Below are positions 27,217 to 35,001 of a stretch of DNA of 64,000 nucleotides, one piece after another. The notes beneath the pieces are model-generated. The model saw nothing but the letters and a program-made list of their open reading frames with translations. It searched no databases and was not told where the DNA came from. A program made the position numbers and the translations under genes. Source of the stretch: Saprospiraceae bacterium (GTDB lineage: Bacteria; Bacteroidota; Bacteroidia; Chitinophagales; Saprospiraceae); the NCBI GenBank assembly GCA_028280415.1, contig JANQLV010000032.1:1-64000 (forward strand). The letters are read 5' to 3'. Within the stretch, counting starts at the first letter, position 1. The number at the start of each line of letters is the position of its first letter.

Positions 27217-28344
27217 TTATCGAATCTTTAAGCCTCCGTATCGCAAGCGCGCTTTTATCTTGCCAGCATTTTTACTGCCTCGATGTCCTCTGACTTCATG
27301 CGTATTACTTCGGTTTTTATCATAACTAACTTCCATATTATCCGGATAGCGGATGGTAGAATAATCTGCTATGGCATCCAACTGGAAATTTGCACCATTA
27401 TCCATATAAACTTTACAATCCGTATACTCACATTCAAATGAAACCATCTCAAAACCCTGTCTGAGGTTCTCTATCTTGATTCCACCATATCGCATTTCAC
27501 ATTCGGCATTTTTGTACAAATCCTGTATTGCATAGTCCGTATACTTTGAAAAAGCTCTGAAATGATCTACCTTTTCGATTTTAAAATGATCATATTTCCC
27601 TTGATTGGAAAGTTCCTGTATCTCCCCGATATCATAGGAATCATATTTAGTAATCGTTTTTAGCTTATCCGCACCTTCAATGTATATTTTTGAGTATTTA
27701 CTTTCCAGATTAACTTGATTTGCTTTTTTAACCTTAAGTTTACTATACTTGATCACTATATTTCCATCTCCTATTTCGCCAACTGTAGCATTTCCATAGC
27801 CCAAATCAATTTCTGTTTTTCCGCCTACACTGCGTAGGTTAAAATTGCCATATTTTACTACCACCTGAGCATCTCCTCCAATGGCATCAATTTCTGCATC
27901 ACCGTATTTATTCCTAAGCTCCAGGCTGGCATTTTTAGGCATACTCACTTCATAATCAATCTTGAAGTCTCCCTTACTATTGCTCCCCCACCAGTTTGAT
28001 TTTTGGGATTCAATGGTAGTTTCGGCTCTTACCGATGAGCCTGTATTGGAAAAGTCAACATTAATGCGATCAAAGATATCGTTAGCGGTGGACTCATTTC
28101 GGGTTTTCACAGTAATCGTAACATCTATTTTCACTTCGTTTTTATTCCAGGTAGTCAGGTTAATACGTCCGTATTTATTGGTTAAAGCGACATTTCCGTC
28201 ACTGCTGATATTAAAACTCTTTTTAATCGTCTTTGTAAACTCCTCTTTTACAGTGGGTAAACCAGTATCTGCATAGGTCGCCGGGGCGAAAAATCCTATC
28301 AATAAAAGTGACAGGAAGAGATTTTTAAATATTAACTTCCTCAT
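27217..28344 (-). CDS. DUF4097-like secreted protein with KY repeats
   Basis: The 375-residue protein has a signal peptide (to about PATYA) and then a long run of short beta repeats of the form KY-x4-(I/V), about 20 residues apart: NKYGRINL, NKYGDAEI, VKYGNFNL, LGYGNATV, SKYSKIYI, TKYDSYDI, GKYDHFKI, SKYTDYAI, MRYGGIKI and LRYGGLKI. This periodicity suggests a beta-solenoid envelope protein of the DUF4097/putative adhesin type. Its ATG overlaps the 3' end of the anti-sigma-like gene by 20 bases, and the ECF sigma gene comes before that, so it is probably controlled by that sigma factor. Confidence 0.85.
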   Translation of the reverse strand: MRKLIFKNLFLSLLLIGFFAPATYADTGLPTVKEEFTKTIKKSFNISSDGNVALTNKYGRINLTTWNKNEVKIDVTITVKTRNESTANDIFDRINVDFSNTGSSVRAETTIESQKSNWWGSNSKGDFKIDYEVSMPKNASLELRNKYGDAEIDAIGGDAQVVVKYGNFNLRSVGGKTEIDLGYGNATVGEIGDGNIVIKYSKLKVKKANQVNLESKYSKIYIEGADKLKTITKYDSYDIGEIQELSNQGKYDHFKIEKVDHFRAFSKYTDYAIQDLYKNAECEMRYGGIKIENLRQGFEMVSFECEYTDCKVYMDNGANFQLDAIADYSTIRYPDNMEVSYDKNRSNTHEVRGHRGSKNAGKIKARLRYGGLKIR

Positions 28345-28870
28345 CTTTGGTATTTTTAACTTGATTAGTAGATCTTAAGGATTCCAGGACTCTCTCCAGG
28401 ATATCCAATTTAGTTTGGTAATTCGTTATCATTGTATTAATAATTTGCTCCTCTGCACCCTTTGGAGCTTCTTCCAGTTCGCTACGCAGTTCATTCATAA
28501 ATTTATCCAGTTGCGCCATATCTTCTTCCAGGGAAGTATCATAATTATAACTAGCCAGTTGTGCCAACTTTTCACTTACTTCAACTTCATAATACTTCTT
28601 CGCTTCAGCGAATTCAGGGAAGCTCTCTTCAATACTGGCAATCGGAGTACCAGAAGTCATCTGCTTACCAATATAAATACCAGTACCAAGAATAATGATT
28701 ATTGCGGCGGCAACCCGGGTAAAATACCAAAGAGAAATACGACGTGGAACTTTATTGTTTTTATTGAGTTGCTCCTGGATTTTACCCCAGGCCATCTTAG
28801 GTGGTTCTTTATCATCAAAGGCTGCTTGCCTGTTAATGATAAATTGTTCAAATTTATCTTTATTCATCAT
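28325..28870 (-). CDS. Probable anti-sigma factor, single membrane helix
   Basis: The 181-residue protein has a short cytoplasmic N-terminal region (FEQFIINRQAAFDDKEPPKMAWGKIQEQL), one membrane helix (about residues 48-66, VAAAIIIILGTGIYIG) and an acidic, helical periplasmic part. It lies between an ECF sigma factor gene and a DUF4097-like gene, overlapping the latter. That order and topology are typical of membrane anti-sigma factors in Bacteroidota, though no zinc-binding anti-sigma motif is visible, so the call rests mainly on context. Two adjacent ATGs (28870 and 28867) could start it. Confidence 0.75.
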   Translation of the reverse strand: MMNKDKFEQFIINRQAAFDDKEPPKMAWGKIQEQLNKNNKVPRRISLWYFTRVAAAIIIILGTGIYIGKQMTSGTPIASIEESFPEFAEAKKYYEVEVSEKLAQLASYNYDTSLEEDMAQLDKFMNELRSELEEAPKGAEEQIINTMITNYQTKLDILERVLESLRSTNQVKNTKDEEVNI

Positions 28871-28952
28871 CTTTTGATTAGTCTTTATTAATTCGGGCTT
28901 TTCAATTTAAAATTGCTTAGCCTTTTTTAATTCTCTTTTTATCTATAACGTA

Positions 28953-29501
28953 TCAAACGCCACTAGCTGATCCTTCTGATAACAGTAAAGCCCTTACTTT
29001 CTTTTTGGCCCGGCTATACTGAGATTTAGATGTGGCTACAGATATATCAAGTATTTCCGAAATTTCCTGATGATCATAACCTTCAATTAGATATAGAGAA
29101 AAAACCACTCTGTAGCCATCCGGTAATTGGAATATCGCCTTATTGATCGCTTCAACACTGAGTGGTGAATCATTCGATTCCTCTTCACTAACATTTGCTA
29201 TACGTTCATCAATCTCTTCAAAATACAACCGTTTCTTTTTCAGAAAGTTGATGCAATTATTAACCACTATTCTTTTGATCCAGGCTCCAATTGAAGATCG
29301 AAACTGGAACGAATGCAGTTTTGTAAAAACATCAACGAAGGAGTTTTGCAGCAAGTCCTCAGCATCCATTTCATTTTTTACCATTCGCAGGCAGATATTA
29401 TACATTGCTTTGGAGTAAAGCTGGTATAATTCGAACTGGGCTTTGGACTGGCCTTTTTTGCAAGCCTCCACTATTTCCCGGTGTATCTCGTTGTATTCCA
29501 A
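28953..29501 (-). CDS. ECF-type RNA polymerase sigma factor
   Basis: The 182 residues carry sigma region 2 (AMYNICLRMVKNEMDAEDLLQNSFVDVF, with the DAEDLLQ core-binding segment) and region 4 (LPDGYRVVFSLYLIEGYDHQEISEILDISVATSKSQYSRAKKKVR), a helix-turn-helix that reads the -35 element. Region 3 is absent, as in group 4 sigma factors. Only a TTG codon (29501) sits at the expected N-terminus (MEYNEIHREIVEACKKG); no in-frame ATG lies upstream. It leads an operon with an anti-sigma-like gene and a DUF4097-like gene, 82 bp to the next. Confidence 0.93.
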   Translation of the reverse strand: MEYNEIHREIVEACKKGQSKAQFELYQLYSKAMYNICLRMVKNEMDAEDLLQNSFVDVFTKLHSFQFRSSIGAWIKRIVVNNCINFLKKKRLYFEEIDERIANVSEEESNDSPLSVEAINKAIFQLPDGYRVVFSLYLIEGYDHQEISEILDISVATSKSQYSRAKKKVRALLLSEGSASGV

Positions 29502-29802
29502 TTTGGCTTTGTAGCGTTTAAATGAAAGACTAACAAATGTTAATATGGTTGCATGAGCACAATAAAAATAGGTAAAATACCTATTCCGGATACTTATTTA
29601 AACGAAAAAAATCACAGGAATATTTATTCAAATCCAGAAAATCACTAGCAAATTCAAGGATTCTGAGGGGAGTTAACAAGCTTTTTGTTCTTAATTACCT
29701 TGAGTAATGAATTCTTTTTGTATTGGAAAAATCAAATAAAAAGCCCCTAATTGTAAGCAAACAATTAAGGGGCACTTATTTTCGAATTCGATTAAATATC
29801 AC
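29502..29802. other. 301-bp intergenic region
   Basis: Upstream region of the ECF sigma gene (left part) and terminator of the small hypothetical gene (29743-29773, right part). Apart from these I see only AT-rich sequence with no ORF or RNA gene. Confidence 0.55.
29743..29773 (-). terminator. Terminator after the small conserved gene
   Basis: On the minus strand GCCCCTTAATTGT (29773-29761) pairs with ACAATTAGGGGC (29754-29743), one bulged base, 6-nt loop, followed by a TTTTTATTTG tract. It lies 30 bases past the stop of the 29803-29997 gene. Confidence 0.85.
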
Positions 29803-29997
29803 TTATTCTTCTTCAGAACGAGCTTCGCTTTCCTGAACTCTAAGTTTTTTATCATCCACATTCTCGTTCAAAAATTCGTTGATCGCATCAACTTTATAAT
29901 TCGTAATAATTTCACCAAATTCATTGATTTTGATATCCAGGCCTTCCAAATCTTTGTGAACATCCGGTTTGTCAATTTTTGTTTTTTTCTTTGCCAT
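29803..29997 (-). CDS. Small conserved-looking charged protein
   Basis: The likely product is 64 residues, MAKKKTKIDKPDVHKDLEGL onward, with the central IKINEFGEIITNYKVDAINEFLNENVDDKKLR. The ATG at 29997 is chosen over 30021 because the sequence from MAKKK looks like a natural N-terminus. It has no signal peptide, no membrane segment and no motif that I recognise. It follows gltX by about 45 bp on the same strand and ends before a strong terminator, so it is probably cotranscribed with gltX. Function unknown. Confidence 0.75.
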   Translation of the reverse strand: MAKKKTKIDKPDVHKDLEGLDIKINEFGEIITNYKVDAINEFLNENVDDKKLRVQESEARSEEE

Positions 29998-30042
29998 AAT
30001 GCCGAGTTTGGTAGAATTCAAAAATGATACGATAACAAAGCC

Positions 30043-31581
30043 CTAGTTCATGGATTTAATAGTATCAAAAGATGAATAAGCCGTTCTCAATCTGGAATCG
30101 ACTTCCCTTTGTCCCAGGACTTCAATCATATCAAACACCGATGGTCCCTGCATAGTTCCTGAAATGGCAATTCTTAATATAGGCAATACTTCCCCAAATT
30201 TCAGCCCCGAATTATTAATAAAAGATTTAATGGTATTCTCCAGTTCTGCACTGATATAGGGTTGGGTATCCCGAATCTGATCTGCTAATTGGTTAAACAA
30301 AGTTACTCTTTCAGGCTGCCATCTTTTGCGGATCGTTTTTTCATCATAAGCTTTTACCGCTTCGAAAAAATAATAGCCCTGCTCCAGAATCTCTGGAAGC
30401 AAGCCAATCCTTTCTTTTAATAATTCACAGACCTTTGCCAGATAAGTATCCTCCGCTTGATATCCTTTATTAGCCAAAAGTGGTTTCACGGTTTCGGCGA
30501 GTTCCTGCCCCGTCTTCGCCATCAGGTATTGCTGATTATACCACTTTGCTTTTTCATAGTCAAACTTGGCTCCGGACTTGCCAATGCGCTCAATAGAAAA
30601 GGCTTCCGCCAATTCATCCAGTGAAAATATCTCTTGCTCTGTCCCCGGGTTCCATCCCAGAAAGGCCAGGAAATTTAACACCGCCTCGGGATCAAAACCA
30701 AACTCTCTAAACCCTTCAAAAGAATCTTCTTCACTGGCTCCTTTCCACGAAAGGGGAAATACCGGGAATCCGAATTTAGCCCCATCTCTTTTACCGAGCT
30801 TTCCCTTGCCGGTAGGCTTGAGGATCAATGGTAAATGAGCGAACTGTGGCATACTGTCTTCCCAGCCCAGAAAGCGATACAGGTAGACGTGATGAGGGGT
30901 ACTCGACAACCATTCTTCTCCGCGAATGACATGTGATATTTTCATAAAATGATCATCGACAATATTTGCCAGGTGATACGTAGGCATTCCATCTCCTTTC
31001 AGCATAATCTTATCATCCACTTCATTACTGCTAAAGGTCACTCGACCTCTGACCAAATCATCAAAAGAAATCTCTTCGTCTTTTGGTATTTTTATTCTGA
31101 TCGTATAGGGCACTCCACTTTCCAGCCTTTGCTTTACTTCATCTTCAGAGAGCGTCAAACTATTTTTCAATGATGTTCTGGTACTGCTATCATATCTGAA
31201 AATTTCCTTGCGACTTTCGTATTCTGCTCTTATCGCACTTAATTCCTCTGCTGTATCAAAAGCATAATAAGCATAAGCATTATCCACCAGTTGTTGTGCA
31301 TACTGGCCGTACATATCCTTTCGCTCTGATTGTCGATAAGGCCCATAATCACCTCCAATCCCGGGGCCTTCGGCAGGCAAGATCCCACACCATTGCAAAG
31401 CTTCCATAATATATTCTTCAGCTCCGGGCACATAACGGGTTTGATCCGTATCTTCAATACGAAGGATAAAAGTTCCTCCGGTTTTTTTTGCCAGCAGGTA
31501 GTTATACAAGGCTGTCCTTACCCCTCCAATATGTAAAGCGCCGGTAGGACTTGGAGCAAAACGCACACGAACAGGATTCAT
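30043..31581 (-). CDS. gltX: Glutamate-tRNA ligase
   Basis: Class I aminoacyl-tRNA synthetase charging tRNA-Glu in the cytoplasm. The 512 residues include the HIGH motif in PSPTGALHIGGVRTALYNY near the N-terminus, the family's LRIEDTDQTRYV, the HVIRGEEWLSSTP segment and a KMSKS-like loop in the form KLGKRDG, slightly different from the common KLSKRHG. The C-terminal helical anticodon-binding region is present and full length. It starts at ATG 31581. A TACATTTG -7 element lies at 31741-31734. The small gene after it is probably in the same transcript. Confidence 0.98.
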   Translation of the reverse strand: MNPVRVRFAPSPTGALHIGGVRTALYNYLLAKKTGGTFILRIEDTDQTRYVPGAEEYIMEALQWCGILPAEGPGIGGDYGPYRQSERKDMYGQYAQQLVDNAYAYYAFDTAEELSAIRAEYESRKEIFRYDSSTRTSLKNSLTLSEDEVKQRLESGVPYTIRIKIPKDEEISFDDLVRGRVTFSSNEVDDKIMLKGDGMPTYHLANIVDDHFMKISHVIRGEEWLSSTPHHVYLYRFLGWEDSMPQFAHLPLILKPTGKGKLGKRDGAKFGFPVFPLSWKGASEEDSFEGFREFGFDPEAVLNFLAFLGWNPGTEQEIFSLDELAEAFSIERIGKSGAKFDYEKAKWYNQQYLMAKTGQELAETVKPLLANKGYQAEDTYLAKVCELLKERIGLLPEILEQGYYFFEAVKAYDEKTIRKRWQPERVTLFNQLADQIRDTQPYISAELENTIKSFINNSGLKFGEVLPILRIAISGTMQGPSVFDMIEVLGQREVDSRLRTAYSSFDTIKSMN

Positions 31582-31994
31582 AAGTTAATTGTCTTTTTTA
31601 ATTTGATTATCTATCTAAAATAATAGCACTATTTTTTAATAATTATAGCAGCATTTCACAGGGGCTTTTCGTTATGATAATGAATTTCCAAACATTGACA
31701 ATTCTTCGAATAGTTCCCCTTTATTTTGGGTTACAAATGTAAGTAATTTTATCCCGATAAGAAGATGATTTTTTCAACAGAATAATCTATTCTTTAGGGA
31801 GATTTAATATTGATCTCAATTGTATTCGCTTAGCAAGTGAGATTTTTCTTAGAAGAGGTTGTAAATTTTTGAACATATCACAAAGACTTTAGACGCCAAA
31901 ATTCCAAACCGGTTAACAACGCTAAAACAAGTCATCAGAAAATCAAAAATCATCAGCCCGAATTTCGTTACACTGTTTTAGTTTAATTTAAGAG
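31582..31994. other. 413-bp divergent intergenic region
   Basis: Separates gltX (minus) from the deacetylase gene (plus). It holds a candidate gltX -7 element, TACATTTG on the minus strand at 31741-31734, about 150 bases before the ATG, without a well-placed -33 TTG. I find no ORF, RNA gene or long repeat in the remainder. Confidence 0.5.
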
Positions 31995-32654
31995 ATGTAC
32001 CTAGTAAAAACGCCTAAATTTATCCAAAATCTCTTTCCTAATTTTTACTGGAAAGCACCAACCGATGAAAAAATATTATACCTCACTTTTGATGATGGTC
32101 CTATCCCGGAGGTAACGCCCTGGGTTTTAGAACAACTCAAACCTTACCATGCCAAAGGCACTTTCTTTTGTGTCGGAGATAATGTAAGAAAGCATCCGGA
32201 AGTCTTCGAACAGGTACTTGCCGAGGGACATGCCATTGGCAATCATACCTATAATCATGTAAATGGCTGGGGGACAGACAATATCAAATATTTTCACAAT
32301 GTGAGAAACTGTGCCCGTCTGGTTAAATCCGATTTATTCAGACCTCCTTATGGCAGACTTATGCCCAAGCAGGCTCAGTTTCTGCAAAGACATTATAAGA
32401 TCATTATGTGGGATGTTTTGAGTGGAGATTTTGATCCGGAAATCTCTAAAGATAAATGTTTGCATAATGTAATTTCAAAAGCCCGCAAAGGATCAATTAT
32501 TGTTTTTCACGATAGTATAAAAGCTTTCGAAAAGTTGCAATACGTACTTCCAAAAGTGCTTAAGCATTTTCACGCCGAAGGCTACCAGTTCAGAGCTTTG
32601 GAAGCAGAAGCGTTCCAACAAATGAAAAGAAGAAGATATGTAAAAACGGCTTGA
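31995..32654 (+). CDS. NodB-type polysaccharide deacetylase
   Basis: CE4 family enzymes remove acetyl groups from peptidoglycan or other N-acetylated sugars. The 219-residue protein has the motif 1 TFDDGP (catalytic base Asp plus metal Asp), motif 2 GNHTYNH (two metal His), motif 3 RPPYG and a C-terminal IIVFHDS with the catalytic His. It has no signal peptide or membrane helix that I can see at the N-terminus (MYLVKTPKFIQNLFPNFYW), which is odd for an envelope enzyme but common in this phylum. It seems monocistronic, with a hairpin terminator after it. Confidence 0.95.
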   Translation: MYLVKTPKFIQNLFPNFYWKAPTDEKILYLTFDDGPIPEVTPWVLEQLKPYHAKGTFFCVGDNVRKHPEVFEQVLAEGHAIGNHTYNHVNGWGTDNIKYFHNVRNCARLVKSDLFRPPYGRLMPKQAQFLQRHYKIIMWDVLSGDFDPEISKDKCLHNVISKARKGSIIVFHDSIKAFEKLQYVLPKVLKHFHAEGYQFRALEAEAFQQMKRRRYVKTA

Positions 32655-33033
32655 TCAAAATTAGGCAATGTTTAATATGTTTATAAAAGTTATAAAGCCT
32701 CGGATGATCATTCGAGGCTTTTTTCATAGGTGATAGTTAAATCTTTTTCCTTTACAAGACACTTCTTTAATAATCTGTCTCTACCCGGTTACCTTTTTTT
32801 GGTTGATGTTATCATACCTAAAAGGAAACTCAAAATCCAGTTTCCATCTGAAGTAACTAATCAACAGGTATTAACCGTCTGTGTGCAGTTACGTCTTTGA
32901 TGAACGTTCAAATTAATTCGGTTCCGGGATCTTATTTATTATTTAACACGGAGCTTATTCTTTACTGAAAAGATTTTGTATTTAGCTAATACATCTGAAG
33001 TAGAGGATTTGAGCTTATTAAACCTTATTTATT
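32655..33033. other. 379-bp intergenic region
   Basis: Begins with the deacetylase terminator (32694-32724) and should end with the promoter of the lipoprotein gene at 33034. Between them I see no ORF or RNA gene, only an 8-bp palindrome GAACGTTC at 32902-32909. Confidence 0.5.
32694..32724 (+). terminator. Terminator after the deacetylase gene
   Basis: AAAGCCTCG (32694-32702) pairs with CGAGGCTTT (32713-32721), and the loop region is itself nearly palindromic (ATGATCAT). A run of T follows. It lies 40 bases past the stop. Confidence 0.9.
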
Positions 33034-33534
33034 ATGAAGAAGTATCTTTCATATTTAGGTACACTATGCCTAATACTTTCTTTTGCCAGTTGTTCTATGC
33101 AGGATAATGAAATCAAACCAGCACTTAAAGAACAAAGTCCTGATGATGTGATAACAACAAAAACCAGAGTACCATTTTGTCCATGTAATAAATCTGTAAC
33201 CATCGAAATAACAGCAGATGGTAACATAAATGATGCAGGAACTGCAACTATCTTTGCAATTAACCCTGATACGGGAATTCCATCACCTTGTCCCGGGTTT
33301 ACTGTTAACTATTCCTATAACTCCGGAAACCCTATAACTGTCACGGGATTTGTTGGAGGGCATACTTCCGGCTTGGAATACGCTGTCCAAAATTCCGAGA
33401 ATACGAATGCTTTTATGAAAATTGAATTAACAACTCCTGATGGAGTGTATGAAACACCATCGGGCACTTCTGAACAACCTGGAGATCTCATCGATACAGA
33501 AATCGGATATAATTGTTTCCCCTTCGGAAGCTAA
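33034..33534 (+). CDS. Small Cys-containing lipoprotein
   Basis: I do not recognise a family. The 166-residue product has a lipoprotein signal (MKKYLSYLGTLCLILSFASC, lipidated Cys about residue 20). The mature part is beta-rich and has four further Cys: CPC in RVPFCPCNKS, CPGF in the middle and a final one in IGYNCFPFGS. These may form disulfides outside the cytoplasm. It stands alone, followed by a bidirectional hairpin, with a long upstream region. Base composition and strand isolation suggest an accessory gene. Confidence 0.75.
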   Translation: MKKYLSYLGTLCLILSFASCSMQDNEIKPALKEQSPDDVITTKTRVPFCPCNKSVTIEITADGNINDAGTATIFAINPDTGIPSPCPGFTVNYSYNSGNPITVTGFVGGHTSGLEYAVQNSENTNAFMKIELTTPDGVYETPSGTSEQPGDLIDTEIGYNCFPFGS

Positions 33535-33557
33535 ACTATTGCTAGTATTCTAAAGGC

Positions 33558-33584
33558 CCTTGGGCTGATTTATTCAGCCCGGGG
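33558..33584. terminator. Bidirectional terminator
   Basis: GGGCTGA (33562-33568) pairs with TCAGCCC (33574-33580) across a 5-nt loop, and CCTT/GGGG extends the stem with two G-U pairs. It lies between the convergent lipoprotein gene and exbD. Confidence 0.75.
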
Positions 33585-33593
33585 ATTTATTTA

Positions 33594-34151
33594 TTAAATT
33601 CCATTGAGTCCTTTAACATCTGTCGGATCAGCCTCGGAAATCACCAGTGGAATATCTTTGCGGATATCTTTGCGATCCAGATCATTTAATTTTGCATAAC
33701 TCTTGCCAAAGCGCAATTGCGATGCCTCCTCCCATAACTCATTATAAGCGGCCTTAACCTCATTATACACTTCAAGATACTTTCGATAGGAAGTACTGCG
33801 ATCATTTTGTAAAGAAACAATCGCCTTTCGGGGGTTAGCCGGGAGTGTTTTCAATCCCTGCGGATTCATAATAAATGTTTTCGTGGTCTCTCTGATAGTC
33901 TCAACAGATGCTTCGCTTTGTTCAACCAGTATTTGATCTTTAGAATTAACCAGAATGTTTAGCACATTTCTTCTAGGGATTTCCTGCTCGGTTATATCAG
34001 GATCCCAGGGTGGTAATTTTACTCTAATCCCGGTTTCTTCCATAATCTCTGTAGTGACTAAAAAAAATATCAATAATAAAAAGGCAATATCAGCCATCGA
34101 ACCGGCACTTACAGAAGGACTTGTTCCCTTGCGTCGTCTTAAACCTATCAT
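33594..34151 (-). CDS. ExbD/TolR-type biopolymer transport protein, orphan
   Basis: ExbD works with ExbB in the proton-driven motor that energises outer membrane transport. The 185 residues have a short cytoplasmic N-terminus (RRRKGTSPSVSAGSMADIAFLLLIFFLV), with the Asp in MADIAFLLLIFFLVTTEI in the position of the proton-carrying Asp of ExbD/TolR, and then a periplasmic domain ending in GLNGI. No exbB, tonB or second exbD gene is adjacent; in this phylum they often sit in one cluster. It is divergent from the DUF1232 gene and convergent with a lipoprotein gene. Confidence 0.9.
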   Translation of the reverse strand: MIGLRRRKGTSPSVSAGSMADIAFLLLIFFLVTTEIMEETGIRVKLPPWDPDITEQEIPRRNVLNILVNSKDQILVEQSEASVETIRETTKTFIMNPQGLKTLPANPRKAIVSLQNDRSTSYRKYLEVYNEVKAAYNELWEEASQLRFGKSYAKLNDLDRKDIRKDIPLVISEADPTDVKGLNGI

Positions 34152-34321
34152 ATTTTTGCATGTTTAAATAAGGTGAATAAATGGTTTCGACGACTATTTT
34201 TAAGATGAGGAAGTTTCTATTTTTGGCGCATTGGACCTTGGTCGAACATTTTACTAAGAAAATCTTAAAGAATTTGATCCTTTAGGCTTTTTTGATAAAT
34301 TGCTTTTAAACAATAATCAAT

Positions 34322-34711
34322 ATGATGGAAAATCCTAATAAAAAATATATGAAAGGATTTAGCGAAAAGGGTATGTGGACAAAGATAAAGCGATATGCTG
34401 GTAAAACCGGGCAAAGAACTGTTTATACCGTATTATTGCTTTATTATGCTTATAAAAGAAAAGACACGCCACTTTGGGCTAAAAATATTATCATCGGAAC
34501 GATAGGTTATTTTATTTCACCTATCGATGCCCTGCCTGACCTTACTCCTATTTTAGGCTATACCGATGACATTGGAGTTTTGAGTTTTGGACTGGTTACA
34601 ATTGCTTGTTATGTTAATGAAGAAGTAAGAACACAAGCCAAAAACAAGCTGGGTACATGGTTCAAGGAATTTAATGAAGAAGACCTCAAAGCCATAGACC
34701 AAAAGCTGTAA
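34322..34711 (+). CDS. YkvA family protein (DUF1232)
   Basis: The 129-residue protein contains the DUF1232 segment YYAYKRKDTPLWAKNIIIGTIGYFISPIDALPDLTPILGYTDDIGVL, here around residues 40-85, with the conserved SPIDALPD core. The hydrophobic GTIGYFIS part probably lies in or on the membrane. The N-terminal region is basic and the tail acidic. The role of this widespread family is not established. Two consecutive ATGs open the frame. It appears to be a single-gene transcript with a terminator. Confidence 0.85.
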   Translation: MMENPNKKYMKGFSEKGMWTKIKRYAGKTGQRTVYTVLLLYYAYKRKDTPLWAKNIIIGTIGYFISPIDALPDLTPILGYTDDIGVLSFGLVTIACYVNEEVRTQAKNKLGTWFKEFNEEDLKAIDQKL

Positions 34712-34738
34712 TTTTAACATTTTGTTGTTAAAATCACT

Positions 34739-34780
34739 AAGACACTGAAAGTCAGTTATTTGACCATTAGTGTCTTTTTT
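34739..34780 (+). terminator. Terminator after the DUF1232 gene
   Basis: AAGACACT (34739-34746) pairs with AGTGTCTT (34769-34776); an inner GTCA/TGAC pair adds stability. A long T tract follows. Confidence 0.85.
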
Positions 34781-34919
34781 AATTTTTTTCATCGAAAAAA
34801 ATCTGACTTGCCTATCCCATTATTTTTTAATACTATTGTATTAGTCACATGCCTTAGAGAAAACAATCAACACCTCCCGGTTAGTTACTATTTTTAGCCC
34901 CCTGTTGCTAAACACAACA

Positions 34920-34955
34920 CTACTTTTTGATGCAGAAAAGTAGGCAAAATGCCTA
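34920..34955 (+). promoter_or_regulatory. Two overlapping hairpins upstream of pepP
   Basis: CTACTTTT (34920-34927) is complementary to AAAAGTAG (34936-34943), and TAGGCA (34941-34946) pairs with TGCCTA (34950-34955). The two stems share bases 34941-34943, so they cannot both form fully. They lie 47-82 bases before the pepP start. A binding site or a leader structure are both possible. Confidence 0.4.
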
Positions 34956-35001
34956 TTATTCATACTTAAAAAGAGCCTAAACTACAACAAAAAACAACAC
35001 C

